Positions 55,302 to 64,000 are shown, numbered from the stretch's first letter. The stretch: DNA of 64,000 bases from Enterococcus sp. DIV0212c (GCF_017377505.1 NZ_JAFREN010000007.1:1-64000); one strand, 5' to 3'. Notes: a model not told the origin generated them from the sequence alone. Numbers and translations: made by a program.

Positions 55302-55552
55302 TGGGTTCCATTTCTTGCTAATCATTAGTTCTTTTTTGATTGATTTGAAAATATGAAGTTCCAATATAATCAGACAACGTTCCTTTTTCAAAGTCACAAT
55401 CATTGCTTATATTTTCACTCTCAATGAACAAAAAAAATTAATCAATGTCTTTTTATTTTTTTAAATTATCTTAATTATGTTATAGAAAACTTGCACGTCA
55501 TATGGTATGCTCAATTAGTTACAAATATAATTTCAGGAAAAGGAGATTTTTA

Positions 55553-56107
55553 ATGAAAAAAAAGGGTTTATTAACAGTTGGGGTTGGTCTCTTGTTATTA
55601 ACAGGATGTAATTCTTCAAAAACGGCAGACACTAGTAAATCTAGTGAATCAAACGTATCAACAGAAATGAGTAGCTCATCAAAAGAAGACGATCAGGATG
55701 AATCAACATCAAGCGAAAGTTCTACAGAGATAACTTTTTCAAGTTCTAAAGAAGAAACAAAAGCCTCAGAAAAAATTGAATCTACAGCGTTTCAGCCTAC
55801 TGATGTATCGGATGAAACAATAAAATCAATCAAAACCTACGAGGATTACTTAACTATGTATCAGTCAATAATCAATAATTACTTAGCTGATTACGAAAGT
55901 GCAATCAAAGATACAGCATTATACGACCAAGCCGCTTTTGAAACGCAAAAGCAGCAATACGAACTGTCTTTTGAAACTCAGAAAAAACAATATGGCGACT
56001 ATGGAAACAAGATACTGGTTGGGAAAGATTCATTAGTTGAATTTCTGATCAGCTATCGTGATGGCCTTGCTGAAACAACAAATAACCTAAAAAACTCATT
56101 ACAATAA
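55553..56107 (+). CDS. Ser/Thr/Glu-rich lipoprotein (184 aa)
   Basis: Predicted surface lipoprotein of unknown function. The ATG at 55553 follows AAAGGAG and starts a lipoprotein signal (MKKKGLLTVGVGLLLLTGC; lipidated Cys19). Residues about 20-80 form a serine, threonine and glutamate-rich stalk (SSESNVSTEMSSSSKEDD), a spacer common in enterococcal surface lipoproteins. The last 100 residues are helical, with a tandem pattern AAFETQKQQYELSFETQKKQYGDY. A longer frame from 55502 would place the signal peptide internally and is rejected. Confidence 0.85.
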   Translation: MKKKGLLTVGVGLLLLTGCNSSKTADTSKSSESNVSTEMSSSSKEDDQDESTSSESSTEITFSSSKEETKASEKIESTAFQPTDVSDETIKSIKTYEDYLTMYQSIINNYLADYESAIKDTALYDQAAFETQKQQYELSFETQKKQYGDYGNKILVGKDSLVEFLISYRDGLAETTNNLKNSLQ

Positions 56108-56116
56108 AAACATACT

Positions 56117-56160
56117 AAAAAAAGTGGAGAGCCATCTTAGAATGATTCTCCACTTTTTTT
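56117..56160 (+). terminator. Terminator of the lipoprotein gene
   Basis: AAAAAAAGTGGAGA pairs with TCTCCACTTTTTTT across a 16-nt loop; poly-T is on the plus strand, and the reverse strand is similarly T-rich. Confidence 0.85.
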
Positions 56161-56241
56161 AGTCAATGAATCCAAGCAAAAATTTCCAGCTTTCCATATT
56201 CATCTTCTTTTTTTAAAAGTTATTCTATTTGTTAAAAGACT

Positions 56242-57351
56242 TCATCGCTCAACTTTAATCACTTTTCGGTACAGATATTCGTTTGGCTGCAGTTTTTGAT
56301 TGCTAGAAACCGTATGTGATGGATGAAAATAAGTTGATAAAGGTAACATCTTCTCAATCAAATGCTCTTTTTCCACCAACTGCTTCGTTAATTTAACACT
56401 TGAACGATCATCCGTTAGCTCAAAACGATTTTTTTCTGTATCAATCATTAAACCGAACATGTTGGCACCATCCATTTTATTTTTGATCTGCCGGCCGGAC
56501 TCATTTTCTTGAAGTAATAACTCATTGCCCCAGCGGAATAATCGTCGAGTGCCACCACCAACGGCATACTCCCACTGATCTTCTGACAATAAATCAAATC
56601 CTTGTCGCTTGATTGCTCGTTTCAATTCTTCGTGGGTAAAATCAAGATGGCTATAGACGAAATAATAATCAGATTCAGGTAAAAATTCTAAATAAACTTT
56701 ATTTTTCATTAATAGGTTTTTAGGAAATGACCAGTTAAAACTTTCTTCCGCTGTCAACTCTGGAAAAATCTGCTCGCAAATAAGCGTTTCATAAGGAACA
56801 AACTGTTCAACCTCCCCTTCAAATGTACCAGTCACCGTATCAAAAATGCCTAAAAATTCTGTGCCCGCTGGCAGTGCATATTTTTGAACAAACATCGCAG
56901 GAATCGCTACTTTTCTTAAATTCGTTGTGTGATCGTTTATATAATCTGAAATGCCCTCTAGCGATGTATAATCATATTGCACCTGCTCTTCTTCAATCCA
57001 CTCAGAATTAGGCCGGATTGCTTCGTTGGTTAACGTTGTTTTAAAGGTATTTTTTTCTAAACACTCCGCATCGAACCCTAATAATTCATGTGACCGTAAC
57101 CCCTCTGCCCCCAGATCCCAACCAAGGATCGCTTCACTGTTTCCAGGAACAAAAACAAATAGCTCACCATCTAGTTCTAATTCAAATGTGCGACATTTAA
57201 TTCCATATAATTCAAAATTTACTAATTCGATTGTATTGACTTCCACAGTTGGCGGAACAAAATACATTAATAGTTGATGTAAGAGTGTTTCTTTTTCAGG
57301 ATCTTTCAAATTTTTCCAATTTGCCCATTCAACTTGTTCAAATAGGTCCAC
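56242..57351 (-). CDS. Unknown protein with C-terminal SUMF1-like motif (369 aa)
   Basis: No confirmed family. Cytosolic, no signal or membrane helix. Residues 1-130 form one domain (VEVNTIELVNFELYGIKCRTF, LFVFVPGNSEAILGWDLG). Toward the C-terminus the block FDLLSEDQWEYAVGGGTRRL and FRWGNEL closely resembles the LPTEAEWEYAARGG...PWG signature of formylglycine-generating enzyme-like (SUMF1/C-type lectin fold) domains, but the rest of that domain is shortened. The start is GTG at 57351, because AGGAGG lies six nucleotides before it; the TTG at 57375 would include this site in the coding region. It may be a non-enzymatic SUMF1 relative. Confidence 0.75.
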   Translation of the reverse strand: MDLFEQVEWANWKNLKDPEKETLLHQLLMYFVPPTVEVNTIELVNFELYGIKCRTFELELDGELFVFVPGNSEAILGWDLGAEGLRSHELLGFDAECLEKNTFKTTLTNEAIRPNSEWIEEEQVQYDYTSLEGISDYINDHTTNLRKVAIPAMFVQKYALPAGTEFLGIFDTVTGTFEGEVEQFVPYETLICEQIFPELTAEESFNWSFPKNLLMKNKVYLEFLPESDYYFVYSHLDFTHEELKRAIKRQGFDLLSEDQWEYAVGGGTRRLFRWGNELLLQENESGRQIKNKMDGANMFGLMIDTEKNRFELTDDRSSVKLTKQLVEKEHLIEKMLPLSTYFHPSHTVSSNQKLQPNEYLYRKVIKVER

Positions 57352-57444
57352 AATATCCCTCCTCGTGTGTTTCAAAAATATCTGTTATGATTAAGTATAC
57401 CATTGAATGATTCTTTCATTAAGAAAATTATCTGGAGGACAAAC

Positions 57445-57879
57445 ATGCATATCCATTTTGGAAATGAACCTTGGAACCGTGCGGCGGCTTTCGCTTTACG
57501 TTATGAGGTTTTTGTATTAGAACAAGAAATTTCGCTACAAGAGGAGTTCGATGAATTAGACACCGATCAACGAAACTATTTTGTCGCCTATGATCAACGC
57601 CTTGTTCTTGGAACGATTCGTTATCAGAGCATTGATGCTGCTTCTATCCAACCAGACCGACTTTGTGTAAAAAAGGAGTATCGCAAAAAAGGAATCGGGA
57701 AGCAATTACTTTTATTATTAGAAGAAAAAGCGCTAACAGAAGGCTATGAGTTTAGTATTCTATCTGCTGAAAAAACCGCTTTGTCTTTTTACGAAGAATT
57801 AGGTTACCGTGTGACTTCTGAAGAATTTTTAGAAGATGGTATTCCGTGTGTGAAAATGAGCAAAAAAATACGTGAGTGA
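57445..57879 (+). CDS. GNAT family N-acetyltransferase
   Basis: Acetyl-CoA-dependent transferase of 144 residues. The acetyl-CoA loop is RKKGIGKQLL (about 85-94, Q/RxxGxG/A), preceded by PDRLCVKKEYR and followed by FYEELGYRV near residue 120. The opening, RAAAFALRYEVFVLEQEI, is the pattern of ElaA/YjcF-like members. ATG 57445 has TGGAGGAC upstream. The substrate is unknown. It converges on cshB, whose terminator overlaps its last codons. Confidence 0.9.
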   Translation: MHIHFGNEPWNRAAAFALRYEVFVLEQEISLQEEFDELDTDQRNYFVAYDQRLVLGTIRYQSIDAASIQPDRLCVKKEYRKKGIGKQLLLLLEEKALTEGYEFSILSAEKTALSFYEELGYRVTSEEFLEDGIPCVKMSKKIRE

Positions 57880-57912
57880 GACATAACTCTTTGAGTCATC
57901 TCTCGCTCACGT
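57870..57912 (-). terminator. Terminator of cshB overlapping the acetyltransferase gene end
   Basis: Two 20-nt arms, ACGTGAGTGAGACATAACTC and its inverted partner, match at 17 of 20 positions around a 3-nt loop, and the minus strand continues ATTTTTTTG. The T-tract and left arm lie inside the final codons of the convergent acetyltransferase gene. Confidence 0.8.
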
Positions 57913-57969
57913 GAAATTCGGATAAAAGCTGGGCGCACAAGCAATTTCTTCTGTCCCATCCTCTTACTT

Positions 57970-59322
57970 TTATTTATAGCTATTCTTTTTAGATTTTTTC
58001 GCTGTCCGCGTTTGCTGACGACGTTCAACTTTACGTTTTTGTTTGTTGCTAGCTGAAATAGCCCATTCGATTTTCTTTTTGTAGCCTGGTTTGATTTTTT
58101 TCTTTTTCTTTTTCACCAAACCGATCAATGTCGGATCTTCCAAAGCATCTTTTGACTTTTCACGCTTTGTTCGACGATTTCGATCATACGTATCAATCAT
58201 TTCACCATTTTTGATTTCCTTGGGATGAAACTCGATACCTAACTGTTCCACTTCAGAAATCGCTTCTTCATCTGCTGGTGAATAAAGAGTGATCGCTGTT
58301 CCATCTAAGCCATTTCTTCCAGTTCTACCAACACGGTGAATAAAGAAGTCTAAATCGCTTGGCACTTCCGCATTGATGACATGAGAAACACCTTCGATAT
58401 CAATTCCTCGTGCAGCTAAATCAGTTGCCACTACATATTGAAATTCAAGATCTTGAACTTGGCGCATCACACGTTTTCGTTCTCTTGGAGAAATATCCCC
58501 ATGAATTTTTGCGACTTTCAAGCCTTGATCTTTTAAATAATCAGTGATTTCATCTACCCGTTGTTTCGTATTTGCAAATACGATCACTAGATATGGGTGA
58601 CCAATTGTCAATAGCTGATAAATCAAACGGTTTTTATCTTTTCCTTTAGTAGAAATCAACCAATTATCGATAGTTTCAGAAATAATATTTTTTGGTTTGA
58701 TATGCTCAATCACAGGATTTTCCATATATTTTTTTAGGAAAGGTTTTAATTTTTCTGGAATTGTTGCAGAGAAAACTAGCATTTGCAATTTATCAGGCAA
58801 ACGTCCAGCAATCTGATCAACTTCTTCTAAAAATCCCATGTCCAAAGTCATATCCGCTTCATCGACAACAAAGGCAAAAGCCGTATGTGCTTTAAGCGCT
58901 TGTTCATTCATCAAATCTAAAATTCGTCCTGGTGTTCCAATAACCACATGTGGTTGCTGATGCTTTAGTTTGGCAATTTGACGTTGTTTGTCTGTTCCGC
59001 CAACAAAGTTCGTCACACGCATTTCAGGTTGACTGAATTTGGCAATTTGATTTGCTTCTTGATAAATTTGATTCGCTAACTCTCGACTAGGTGCCGTGAT
59101 CAGAATTTGTACTTCATCCAATTGAGGATTTACTTTATTCATCAATGGTAATAAAAATGTATGGGTCTTTCCGCTTCCGGTTTGAGATTGCCCGATAACA
59201 CTTTTGCCTTTTGTAATGACAGGAATCAATTTTTCTTGTACTTCTGTTGGTTGTTCAAACCCTTTATCCGCTAATGCTTCCATGATAAAATCGTTGAATT
59301 GAAATTGTTTAAATGAACTCAT
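57970..59322 (-). CDS. cshB: DEAD-box RNA helicase, CshB-like
   Basis: ATP-dependent RNA helicase (450 aa) of the CshB group, involved in ribosome assembly, RNA decay and cold growth in Firmicutes. Motifs in order: Q motif (FEQPTEVQEKLIP), Walker A SQTGSGKT (about 45-52), PSRELA, TPGR, DEAD in VDEADM, SAT, and HRVGRTGRNG. The basic, lysine-rich C-terminal tail (KKKKKKIKPGYKKK) fits CshB rather than CshA. GAGGTGAGG precedes the ATG. Confidence 0.93.
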   Translation of the reverse strand: MSSFKQFQFNDFIMEALADKGFEQPTEVQEKLIPVITKGKSVIGQSQTGSGKTHTFLLPLMNKVNPQLDEVQILITAPSRELANQIYQEANQIAKFSQPEMRVTNFVGGTDKQRQIAKLKHQQPHVVIGTPGRILDLMNEQALKAHTAFAFVVDEADMTLDMGFLEEVDQIAGRLPDKLQMLVFSATIPEKLKPFLKKYMENPVIEHIKPKNIISETIDNWLISTKGKDKNRLIYQLLTIGHPYLVIVFANTKQRVDEITDYLKDQGLKVAKIHGDISPRERKRVMRQVQDLEFQYVVATDLAARGIDIEGVSHVINAEVPSDLDFFIHRVGRTGRNGLDGTAITLYSPADEEAISEVEQLGIEFHPKEIKNGEMIDTYDRNRRTKREKSKDALEDPTLIGLVKKKKKKIKPGYKKKIEWAISASNKQKRKVERRQQTRTAKKSKKNSYK

Positions 59323-59388
59323 TTACCTCACCTCTTTCAAACTTGTTGTGTAAGTCCTCATGCATTATACCACAAAAACTGTAAATCC

Positions 59389-60564
59389 TTATTGATTTTC
59401 TGTATTTTTCTCTCTTTTTATTGTACTGATTGTATAGGTATGACTCGCTTTTTCATAAAATAGCCGACGTTTTTTTCTGATTAGTACATATAAAATGTTG
59501 ATGAAAAACAGCAGCAATAAAAATGAACAAAACAGAAATAACATAAAACTCACTAGCTGTAGCATCCGATTATTCGAGTTCAGCAAATCGGCTGAACTTG
59601 TCATGTATGAACTGATCAGACCATAAACAAAATACAAATAGCCGTACCGAATAAATAGAGCCCTAAAACGAATTTTTTCATATCCTTCTTCCACTACTTG
59701 AATACGCACAACTTTCTTGCCGATCGTTTCGCCATTCGTAATTTTTGGCAGCAACATAAACACTAAAAATACCATAATGAAAAACCAAACTCGTCCTTCT
59801 AATGCAGGATATCCTGCAAACCATTGTTTGTATTGAGGAATTAGATTTAGAAGAAACATTACAATTGTCTGAACGATTGAAATCACAAACCAATCAATCA
59901 AAAAAGCTACAAAGCGCCTGAATAAGCTAACTGACTGCCCTTTTTCATAGGCCGCTTCATCCAATTCATCTCTTGTTGGAAATAAAAACGTCAGCATCGG
60001 TGTGATCGCATAACCAACAATTCCACCAAAGGTATTATTGATCAAATCATTGACATCCGCTAAGCGGTAAGGTCTTGGATAAATAAAATACAACCCGCTC
60101 AATTGAGTCAATTCGAAAAATAACGACAAGAGAAAACTAGCTAAAACAACTTTTTTAAATGAAAGTTTATAGTAATAGCGCAAGTATACACCAAAAGGTA
60201 CTAGCAACAAGACGTTGAACACGGGTTCCAACACAACACCTTGTCTTAAAGCTGGAATAAACGTACTTGGATCATGAATATTCAATACCGTATCCTGTAA
60301 AAATCGACTGACAAAATAAAATGGCCGCAATTCCAAATACTGACTAGTATATTGCGCTACCTCAGCTCGAGGTGGTAATGGTAAAATAATTAAAAAATAC
60401 GCACATAGTAAATAGAAAACAAATGAATAAAGGATAAGTGCTCTTCTGAATAAAAATGTCCCATATTTTCGGTATTCACGAATAACAAGAACAAATGAAA
60501 TCGCAAACGCTAAAAAAGGAAAGACAATTAACGCTGTTTTGATTGGTGCTGCATATACTGACAT
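59389..60564 (-). CDS. VanZ-RDD fusion membrane protein
   Basis: Membrane protein of 391 residues in two parts. The N-terminal VanZ-like domain (about 1-180) has four or five helices with NVLLLVPFGVYLRYYY, LFFELTQLSGLYFIYPRPYRLADVNDLINNT and GGIVGY. The C-terminal RDD domain (about 200-370) has FRRFVAFLIDWFVISI and ITNGETIGKKVVRIQVV. VanZ relatives confer low-level glycopeptide tolerance in some species; RDD domains are linked to ion transport. The combined role is unknown. AGAAGGAG precedes the ATG. Confidence 0.92.
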   Translation of the reverse strand: MSVYAAPIKTALIVFPFLAFAISFVLVIREYRKYGTFLFRRALILYSFVFYLLCAYFLIILPLPPRAEVAQYTSQYLELRPFYFVSRFLQDTVLNIHDPSTFIPALRQGVVLEPVFNVLLLVPFGVYLRYYYKLSFKKVVLASFLLSLFFELTQLSGLYFIYPRPYRLADVNDLINNTFGGIVGYAITPMLTFLFPTRDELDEAAYEKGQSVSLFRRFVAFLIDWFVISIVQTIVMFLLNLIPQYKQWFAGYPALEGRVWFFIMVFLVFMLLPKITNGETIGKKVVRIQVVEEGYEKIRFRALFIRYGYLYFVYGLISSYMTSSADLLNSNNRMLQLVSFMLFLFCSFLLLLFFINILYVLIRKKRRLFYEKASHTYTISTIKREKNTENQ

Positions 60565-60750
60565 TGTAGTTCACTCCTTCTTCTTTAGTGTAGTGGAAAA
60601 CAAAAGCTTTGTCATTTCTAAAAACTATAGCTTTAAGAAAAAATATATTTTGCAAATTGGAAAAATTGCAGTATGATTGAATTATAGAGCTATAATCAAT
60701 AGTACTTCTAACTAATTTTATTAGTAATTTTTACATACGGAGGCTTTTTT

Positions 60751-61074
60751 ATGTTAAATCCATACTTTGCTTTTGGCGTTCCTATCTTTTTACTTTTTTT
60801 ATACGTTGCATTTGCTATTATTAGAAAAAAAAGTAAGATCCATTATATTGGGTTTGTCCTTTTATTGATTGCCACTTTTATGATGGCGTTTAGCTTTCAA
60901 GTGCTCCAAGGATTGTGGACATTAGAGGAAAATCATTCCACTGAGCAACTAAACAATTTGAATTACTCACCAGAATTACTATGGGCCCCACTTATTTTGG
61001 GTGGTGTTTTAGCTATTGTGAATCTTTGGCGTGGTGTGAAAAGAGTGCAGTCATTTCGGAACGATTCCAACTAA
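60751..61074 (+). CDS. Small membrane protein, unknown (107 aa)
   Basis: Three predicted helices (residues about 7-24, 32-52 and 75-92) with a short basic stretch RKKSKIHY between the first two and a basic C-terminal end (RGVKRVQSFRNDSN). An acidic outer loop (LEENHSTEQLNNLN) lies between helices 2 and 3. CGGAGG precedes the ATG. It is divergent from the VanZ-RDD gene and followed on the same strand by the deaminase-like gene. No family recognised. Confidence 0.75.
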   Translation: MLNPYFAFGVPIFLLFLYVAFAIIRKKSKIHYIGFVLLLIATFMMAFSFQVLQGLWTLEENHSTEQLNNLNYSPELLWAPLILGGVLAIVNLWRGVKRVQSFRNDSN

Positions 61075-61200
61075 TCACAATATTAGAGAATAAAACGATG
61101 GCTAGAAGACTTTTCTTCTTTCCATTGTTTTTTTTATTACTGTTCTTTGAAGATAACCTTGTTATAATTAATAGTATCAATAACTGAATGGAGTGAAATG

Positions 61201-61623
61201 ATGGATATCTGGGAAACATTGTATGAAAAAGCAAAAAAAGAGTATTATCCCACAGAAGTGACACCTTTTATTTATGCTCATCATGTTGTTTGCGCATTAG
61301 AAAGTGATAACGGTGAAATTTATACTGGCTTTTGTATTGAAAGCTGTTGTGGTGTTATGGATTTATGTGCTGAACGGACTGCCGCGTTAAATATGTACAT
61401 GAATAGCGGTCAAACAGTCATTAAACGCAGCATTACATTTCGTAGTGACGCTCCTGAAGGTTTAGGTGGAATGCCTTGTGGTGGTTGTAGAGAACTATTG
61501 CTCCAATTTTCTCCTAAAAATAAAGATACTGAGATCATGGTCGATTATCAGACACGAGAAACGGTTAGACTTGAAGAGTTAGTTCCAAAATGGTGGGGTT
61601 GGCCAAGGTATGAAAATCAATAG
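61201..61623 (+). CDS. Cytidine/blasticidin-S deaminase-like protein
   Basis: Zinc deaminase fold of about 140 residues. Zinc-binding motifs are LCAERTAALN (catalytic Cys-Ala-Glu) and MPCGGCRELL, the Pro-Cys-x2-Cys motif. FCIESCCGVMDLC just before differs from housekeeping Cdd, which has a distinct GxNxE region, so this looks like the smaller blasticidin-S-type branch. Substrate may be a nucleoside or an unusual base. Two ATGs are adjacent; 61201 has the better spacing to GGAG. An extended -10 TGTTATAAT lies at 61160-61168. Confidence 0.85.
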   Translation: MDIWETLYEKAKKEYYPTEVTPFIYAHHVVCALESDNGEIYTGFCIESCCGVMDLCAERTAALNMYMNSGQTVIKRSITFRSDAPEGLGGMPCGGCRELLLQFSPKNKDTEIMVDYQTRETVRLEELVPKWWGWPRYENQ

Positions 61624-61660
61624 TTTTTGGCGTGTACCAAAGCAGTATATAATATAACAA

Positions 61661-61688
61661 AAAGTTTTTAGTACAGAAAGTTTTTAGT
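61661..61688. repeat. Short tandem direct repeat
   Basis: AAAGTTTTTAGT occurs at 61661-61672 and again at 61677-61688 with a 4-nt spacer. It could be a repeated operator half or simple slippage. The surrounding 250 nt holds no gene other than the terminator at 61809. Confidence 0.4.
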
Positions 61689-61808
61689 CAGGAAACGGTT
61701 ATTCTTACTAAAATAATCTAGTCTAATTATCGTCTTAAACGTTTCTATCGAAGAGCATGTGTATAAATTAACTTCTCCTAATCAATTACTATAATCGAAT
61801 CATAAAAA

Positions 61809-61841
61809 AGAGGGTGCCTGAAGTAAAATTCAGACACCTCT
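61809..61841 (-). terminator. Terminator of the PhnA-like gene
   Basis: AGAGGGTGCCTGAA and TTCAGACACCTCT form a strong stem, followed by CTTTTTTATG on the minus strand. Confidence 0.92.
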
Positions 61842-61876
61842 AAAATTTAATACCTTATATTTCACAGACCTAAGCT

Positions 61877-62221
61877 TTAATTCTTCTTCACAAACTCAGA
61901 TTTCAACTTCATCGGACCAAAGCCTTCAACTTTACAATCAATATTATGTCCATCAGCTGCATCAACGACTAAACGAATGCCTTTGACTTTTGTTCCTTGT
62001 TTGATTGCACCGCTTGCGCCTTTGACTTTCAAGTCTTTAATAACCGTTACATTATCGCCATCGGCTAAGACATTACCGTTGGAATCCTTGATAACTGCTG
62101 CTGTGTCTTCTGCTACATCTGTCGGTGACCATTCGTGTCCGCATTCAGGGCAAATCATCATGCCGCGATCCTCATAAGTGTAAGTTGAGCTACATTGTGG
62201 GCAACTTGGTAAATTTTCCAT
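61877..62221 (-). CDS. PhnA/YjdM family zinc-ribbon protein
   Basis: Small cytosolic protein of 114 residues with an N-terminal zinc ribbon ([21 protein letters not shown], four cysteines) and a C-terminal SH3-like PhnA domain ([29 protein letters not shown]). Despite the historical name, the family is not tied to phosphonate use; its function is unknown. AAAAGGAGA precedes the ATG. It is a single gene. Confidence 0.93.
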   Translation of the reverse strand: MENLPSCPQCSSTYTYEDRGMMICPECGHEWSPTDVAEDTAAVIKDSNGNVLADGDNVTVIKDLKVKGASGAIKQGTKVKGIRLVVDAADGHNIDCKVEGFGPMKLKSEFVKKN

Positions 62222-62377
62222 TTAAATTCTCCTTTTAATAGATCTGATAGCTATTATTCCTACTAAGTAAAAATAACAGCTTTCCTTTAAATTGTTGTCA
62301 ATTCATTTTATCGTACTTCCACAGGAAAGGAAAGACCCATTTTATAAGGGAATTTTATGACTGATACTTTTGGAGAA

Positions 62378-63226
62378 TTATTTACTTTCTTTGCCTTTTT
62401 CTACATAAGAAAGATCATTTACGCTATCAACTGTATATTTACCATCTTTGTACGTTACTTTTGAGACGCTAGCGTTTTTCAATCCGCCATCTGGCAAATC
62501 TGCATTTTCATCTAATTCACCTAATAACGTAATAATACTCATTCCGTGAGACACAACTAAGACATTGTTTGCGCCTTCTTTTTCGGCATCTTTCACAAGA
62601 TCATCTAGCCCAGCTGTTAAACGAGCAACGATTGTTTTACTATCTTCTGCTGGCCAGTTCACGCCTTCTTCAACGTTTTTCTTATCTAAATCAGATAAGA
62701 CATCAGCAAAATCGATAATTCCTTTATAAAAACCGACTTCTTTCATCCACTCATTGTATTCTTCATATGTTTTGCCTTGTTCTTTAGCAACTGCTGTTAA
62801 CATTTCTTCATTCATTAAGCCTTCATACGTGCCAAAATTATATTCTCTTAAACGTTTATCTTTCGTCATTTCTTTCGTTAATTTTTCTTGTCCGTTATTT
62901 TTTAATACCAGTTCAGCTGTTTCGATTGCTCGTCCGCTGTCACTCGTAACTACTTTATCAAACTTAACATCCGATAATCCTTTACCTAACTGCTCAGCAA
63001 CTTCAACGCCTGCAGGAGTTAGCGGCGCATCGATCCAACCTTGGGACCGATCAACAGTGTTCAACATTGTTTTCCCATGTCTGGCAAGATAAATCACCAC
63101 TTCAGTATTATCTTTCTTAGCTGTATCAGTGTTCTTTTCTTCTTTTGCAGTTTCATTACTACTACATCCAGCTAAAACCATTGATAACAACGCCACACCA
63201 ACAAACATTTTTTTCAATTTCATCAT
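62378..63226 (-). CDS. Histidine phosphatase family lipoprotein
   Basis: Surface-anchored phosphoglycerate-mutase-like phosphatase, 282 residues. The signal peptide ends in lipobox LAGC (Cys21), followed by a charged linker (NETAKEEKNTDTAKKDN) and the histidine-phosphatase domain: YLARHGKTMLN with the catalytic histidine, SDSGRAIETAE, and VVSHGMSI with the second catalytic histidine. The substrate is unknown; an extracytoplasmic phosphate-scavenging role is inferred. Either of two adjacent ATGs could be the start. Confidence 0.92.
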   Translation of the reverse strand: MMKLKKMFVGVALLSMVLAGCSSNETAKEEKNTDTAKKDNTEVVIYLARHGKTMLNTVDRSQGWIDAPLTPAGVEVAEQLGKGLSDVKFDKVVTSDSGRAIETAELVLKNNGQEKLTKEMTKDKRLREYNFGTYEGLMNEEMLTAVAKEQGKTYEEYNEWMKEVGFYKGIIDFADVLSDLDKKNVEEGVNWPAEDSKTIVARLTAGLDDLVKDAEKEGANNVLVVSHGMSIITLLGELDENADLPDGGLKNASVSKVTYKDGKYTVDSVNDLSYVEKGKESK

Positions 63227-63305
63227 TCTCTCTCCTTTTATTCATCCATATTTTCATTTTTTGCTAACCAGTGAACAAATTTTTTCTCTCATTTAAAAAA
63301 AGAAA

Positions 63306-63349
63306 AAACCCAACTACACCAAATAAAAAGATTCGGCATAATCAGGTTT
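63306..63349 (-). terminator. Terminator of nrnA
   Basis: Nineteen paired positions (including G-U) form a stem around CTTTTT, and the minus strand continues TTTTTTCTTTTTTT. Confidence 0.9.
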
Positions 63350-63433
63350 AGCTTGTATTAAAACAATCACTATCCACTATTTAACTGACCCTAGTATAAC
63401 GGATTTCCAAATGGATGTAAATGCTTTCAGATG

Positions 63434-64000
63434 TTATTTTTTAAATTTTTCGCAGAGTGCTTGAATTTCATTATAAATTTCGGTTGTTTCTTCTATATTC
63501 TTAGCATTAGCACCACTTGCCAACGGATGTCCGCCACCATGATGTTTTTTGGCTAACTCATTGATTACAGGTCCTTTTGAGCGTAAGCGTACTCGGTAAT
63601 AGCCTTCTGGCTGCTCTACAAAAATGCCCCATGCTAATACCTCATCGATCACACCAGGTAAAGACACAATCGCAGCCGTCTCTGAATCAACGATGCCGTA
63701 TTCATCAAGTAAAGATTGAGGCAGAATCACCATAGCTGCTCCATGCTCGTCTACTTTAATATTTTGGTACACATATCCAGCTAATTTCGCTACACTCATC
63801 GGAATTTGTTCCAATTCACGATTTAGTTCTGCTGCGTTGAATTCATATGTCATCAATTTAGCTGCTACTTCTAAGGTATGCGGCGTTGTTGACGGGTATA
63901 AAAATCTACCTGTATCGCCAATGATCCCAGCATATAGTAAACGTGCAGCATTATCATTCATGATCAGCTCATCTTGATTAAGATCGTAAAAATCTGCAAT
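63434..64000 (-). CDS. nrnA: NrnA-type DHH phosphoesterase (partial, 3' part only)
   Basis: C-terminal 188 residues of a DHH-family oligoribonuclease/PAP phosphatase. The reading frame stays open to the window edge (64000), so the 5' half, with its DHH motif, is outside. Visible are LYAGIIGDTGRF with its metal-binding aspartate and the DHHA1 motif GGGHPLASGA near the C-terminus. In Firmicutes NrnA degrades nanoRNAs and pApA and dephosphorylates pAp. Confidence 0.9.
   Translation of the reverse strand: MADFYDLNQDELIMNDNAARLLYAGIIGDTGRFLYPSTTPHTLEVAAKLMTYEFNAAELNRELEQIPMSVAKLAGYVYQNIKVDEHGAAMVILPQSLLDEYGIVDSETAAIVSLPGVIDEVLAWGIFVEQPEGYYRVRLRSKGPVINELAKKHHGGGHPLASGANAKNIEETTEIYNEIQALCEKFKK

Noticed and set aside
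1..64000. tRNA, rRNA, CRISPR arrays, prophage or plasmid functions
   Set aside because: None found on reading both strands; no repeat-spacer pattern, phage structural genes, integrases or replication proteins are present.

Overview
The window is about 64 kb of low-GC Firmicute chromosome. Gene content and the look of the proteins point to the genus Enterococcus, probably a relative of E. faecalis. Pointers are the dinG-tseB-aspB-asnS order shared with Bacillales, a YjeM-type permease, a haem catalase, a VanZ-RDD fusion, a T-box-controlled alaS and GGAGG ribosome binding sites. The species call is inference, because no rRNA gene lies in the window. No tRNA, rRNA, CRISPR array, prophage or intact transposon was recognised. 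Almost all genes lie on the minus strand.

Layout. 0-13 kb is housekeeping: fba, a secreted leucine-rich-repeat protein, a YitT membrane protein, yajQ, asparaginase, a RecB-nuclease/XPD-type helicase, an orphan argJ, a Bax-inhibitor-1 protein coupled to a MaoC-like protein, and murC. 13-19.3 kb is the dinG-tseB-aspB-asnS cluster. 19.3-25.9 kb is accessory and decaying: small unknown and membrane proteins, a frameshifted alpha/beta hydrolase, a WYL regulator, a scrap of an IS6-family element and the first codons of a glyoxalase-like gene. 26-41 kb holds an unknown coiled-coil protein, yjeM, a GntR-controlled operon with two ABC transporter modules, katA, membrane and lipid genes, pepT, and trmK-nif3. 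41-51 kb holds a MutS2-like ATPase without Smr domain and a glycogen operon (glgB-glgC-glgD-glgA-GH13). 51-64 kb holds an SDR enzyme, alaS with its T-box, lipoproteins, cshB, VanZ-RDD, a cytidine-deaminase-like enzyme, a PhnA-like protein, a lipoprotein phosphatase and the end of nrnA.

How genes work together. The glycogen operon would make ADP-glucose (GlgC/GlgD), polymerise it (GlgA), branch it (GlgB) and trim it inside the cell (GH13), but a glycogen phosphorylase is missing. The GntR operon looks like the YtrA type of cell-envelope stress system: the repressor gene comes first, its inverted-repeat operator overlaps its own promoter, and two ATPases and three membrane proteins follow.

The strongest candidate for something undescribed is upstream of the Smr-less MutS2 gene. 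A consensus promoter sits just behind the glycogen operon, followed by a leader of about 325 nt with a five-codon reading frame (good ribosome binding site), a folded element and an intrinsic terminator before the gene. This is the architecture of ribosome-mediated attenuation, as known for antibiotic-inducible resistance genes, and suggests a translation-stress role for this MutS2 paralogue. It is an inference from sequence only.
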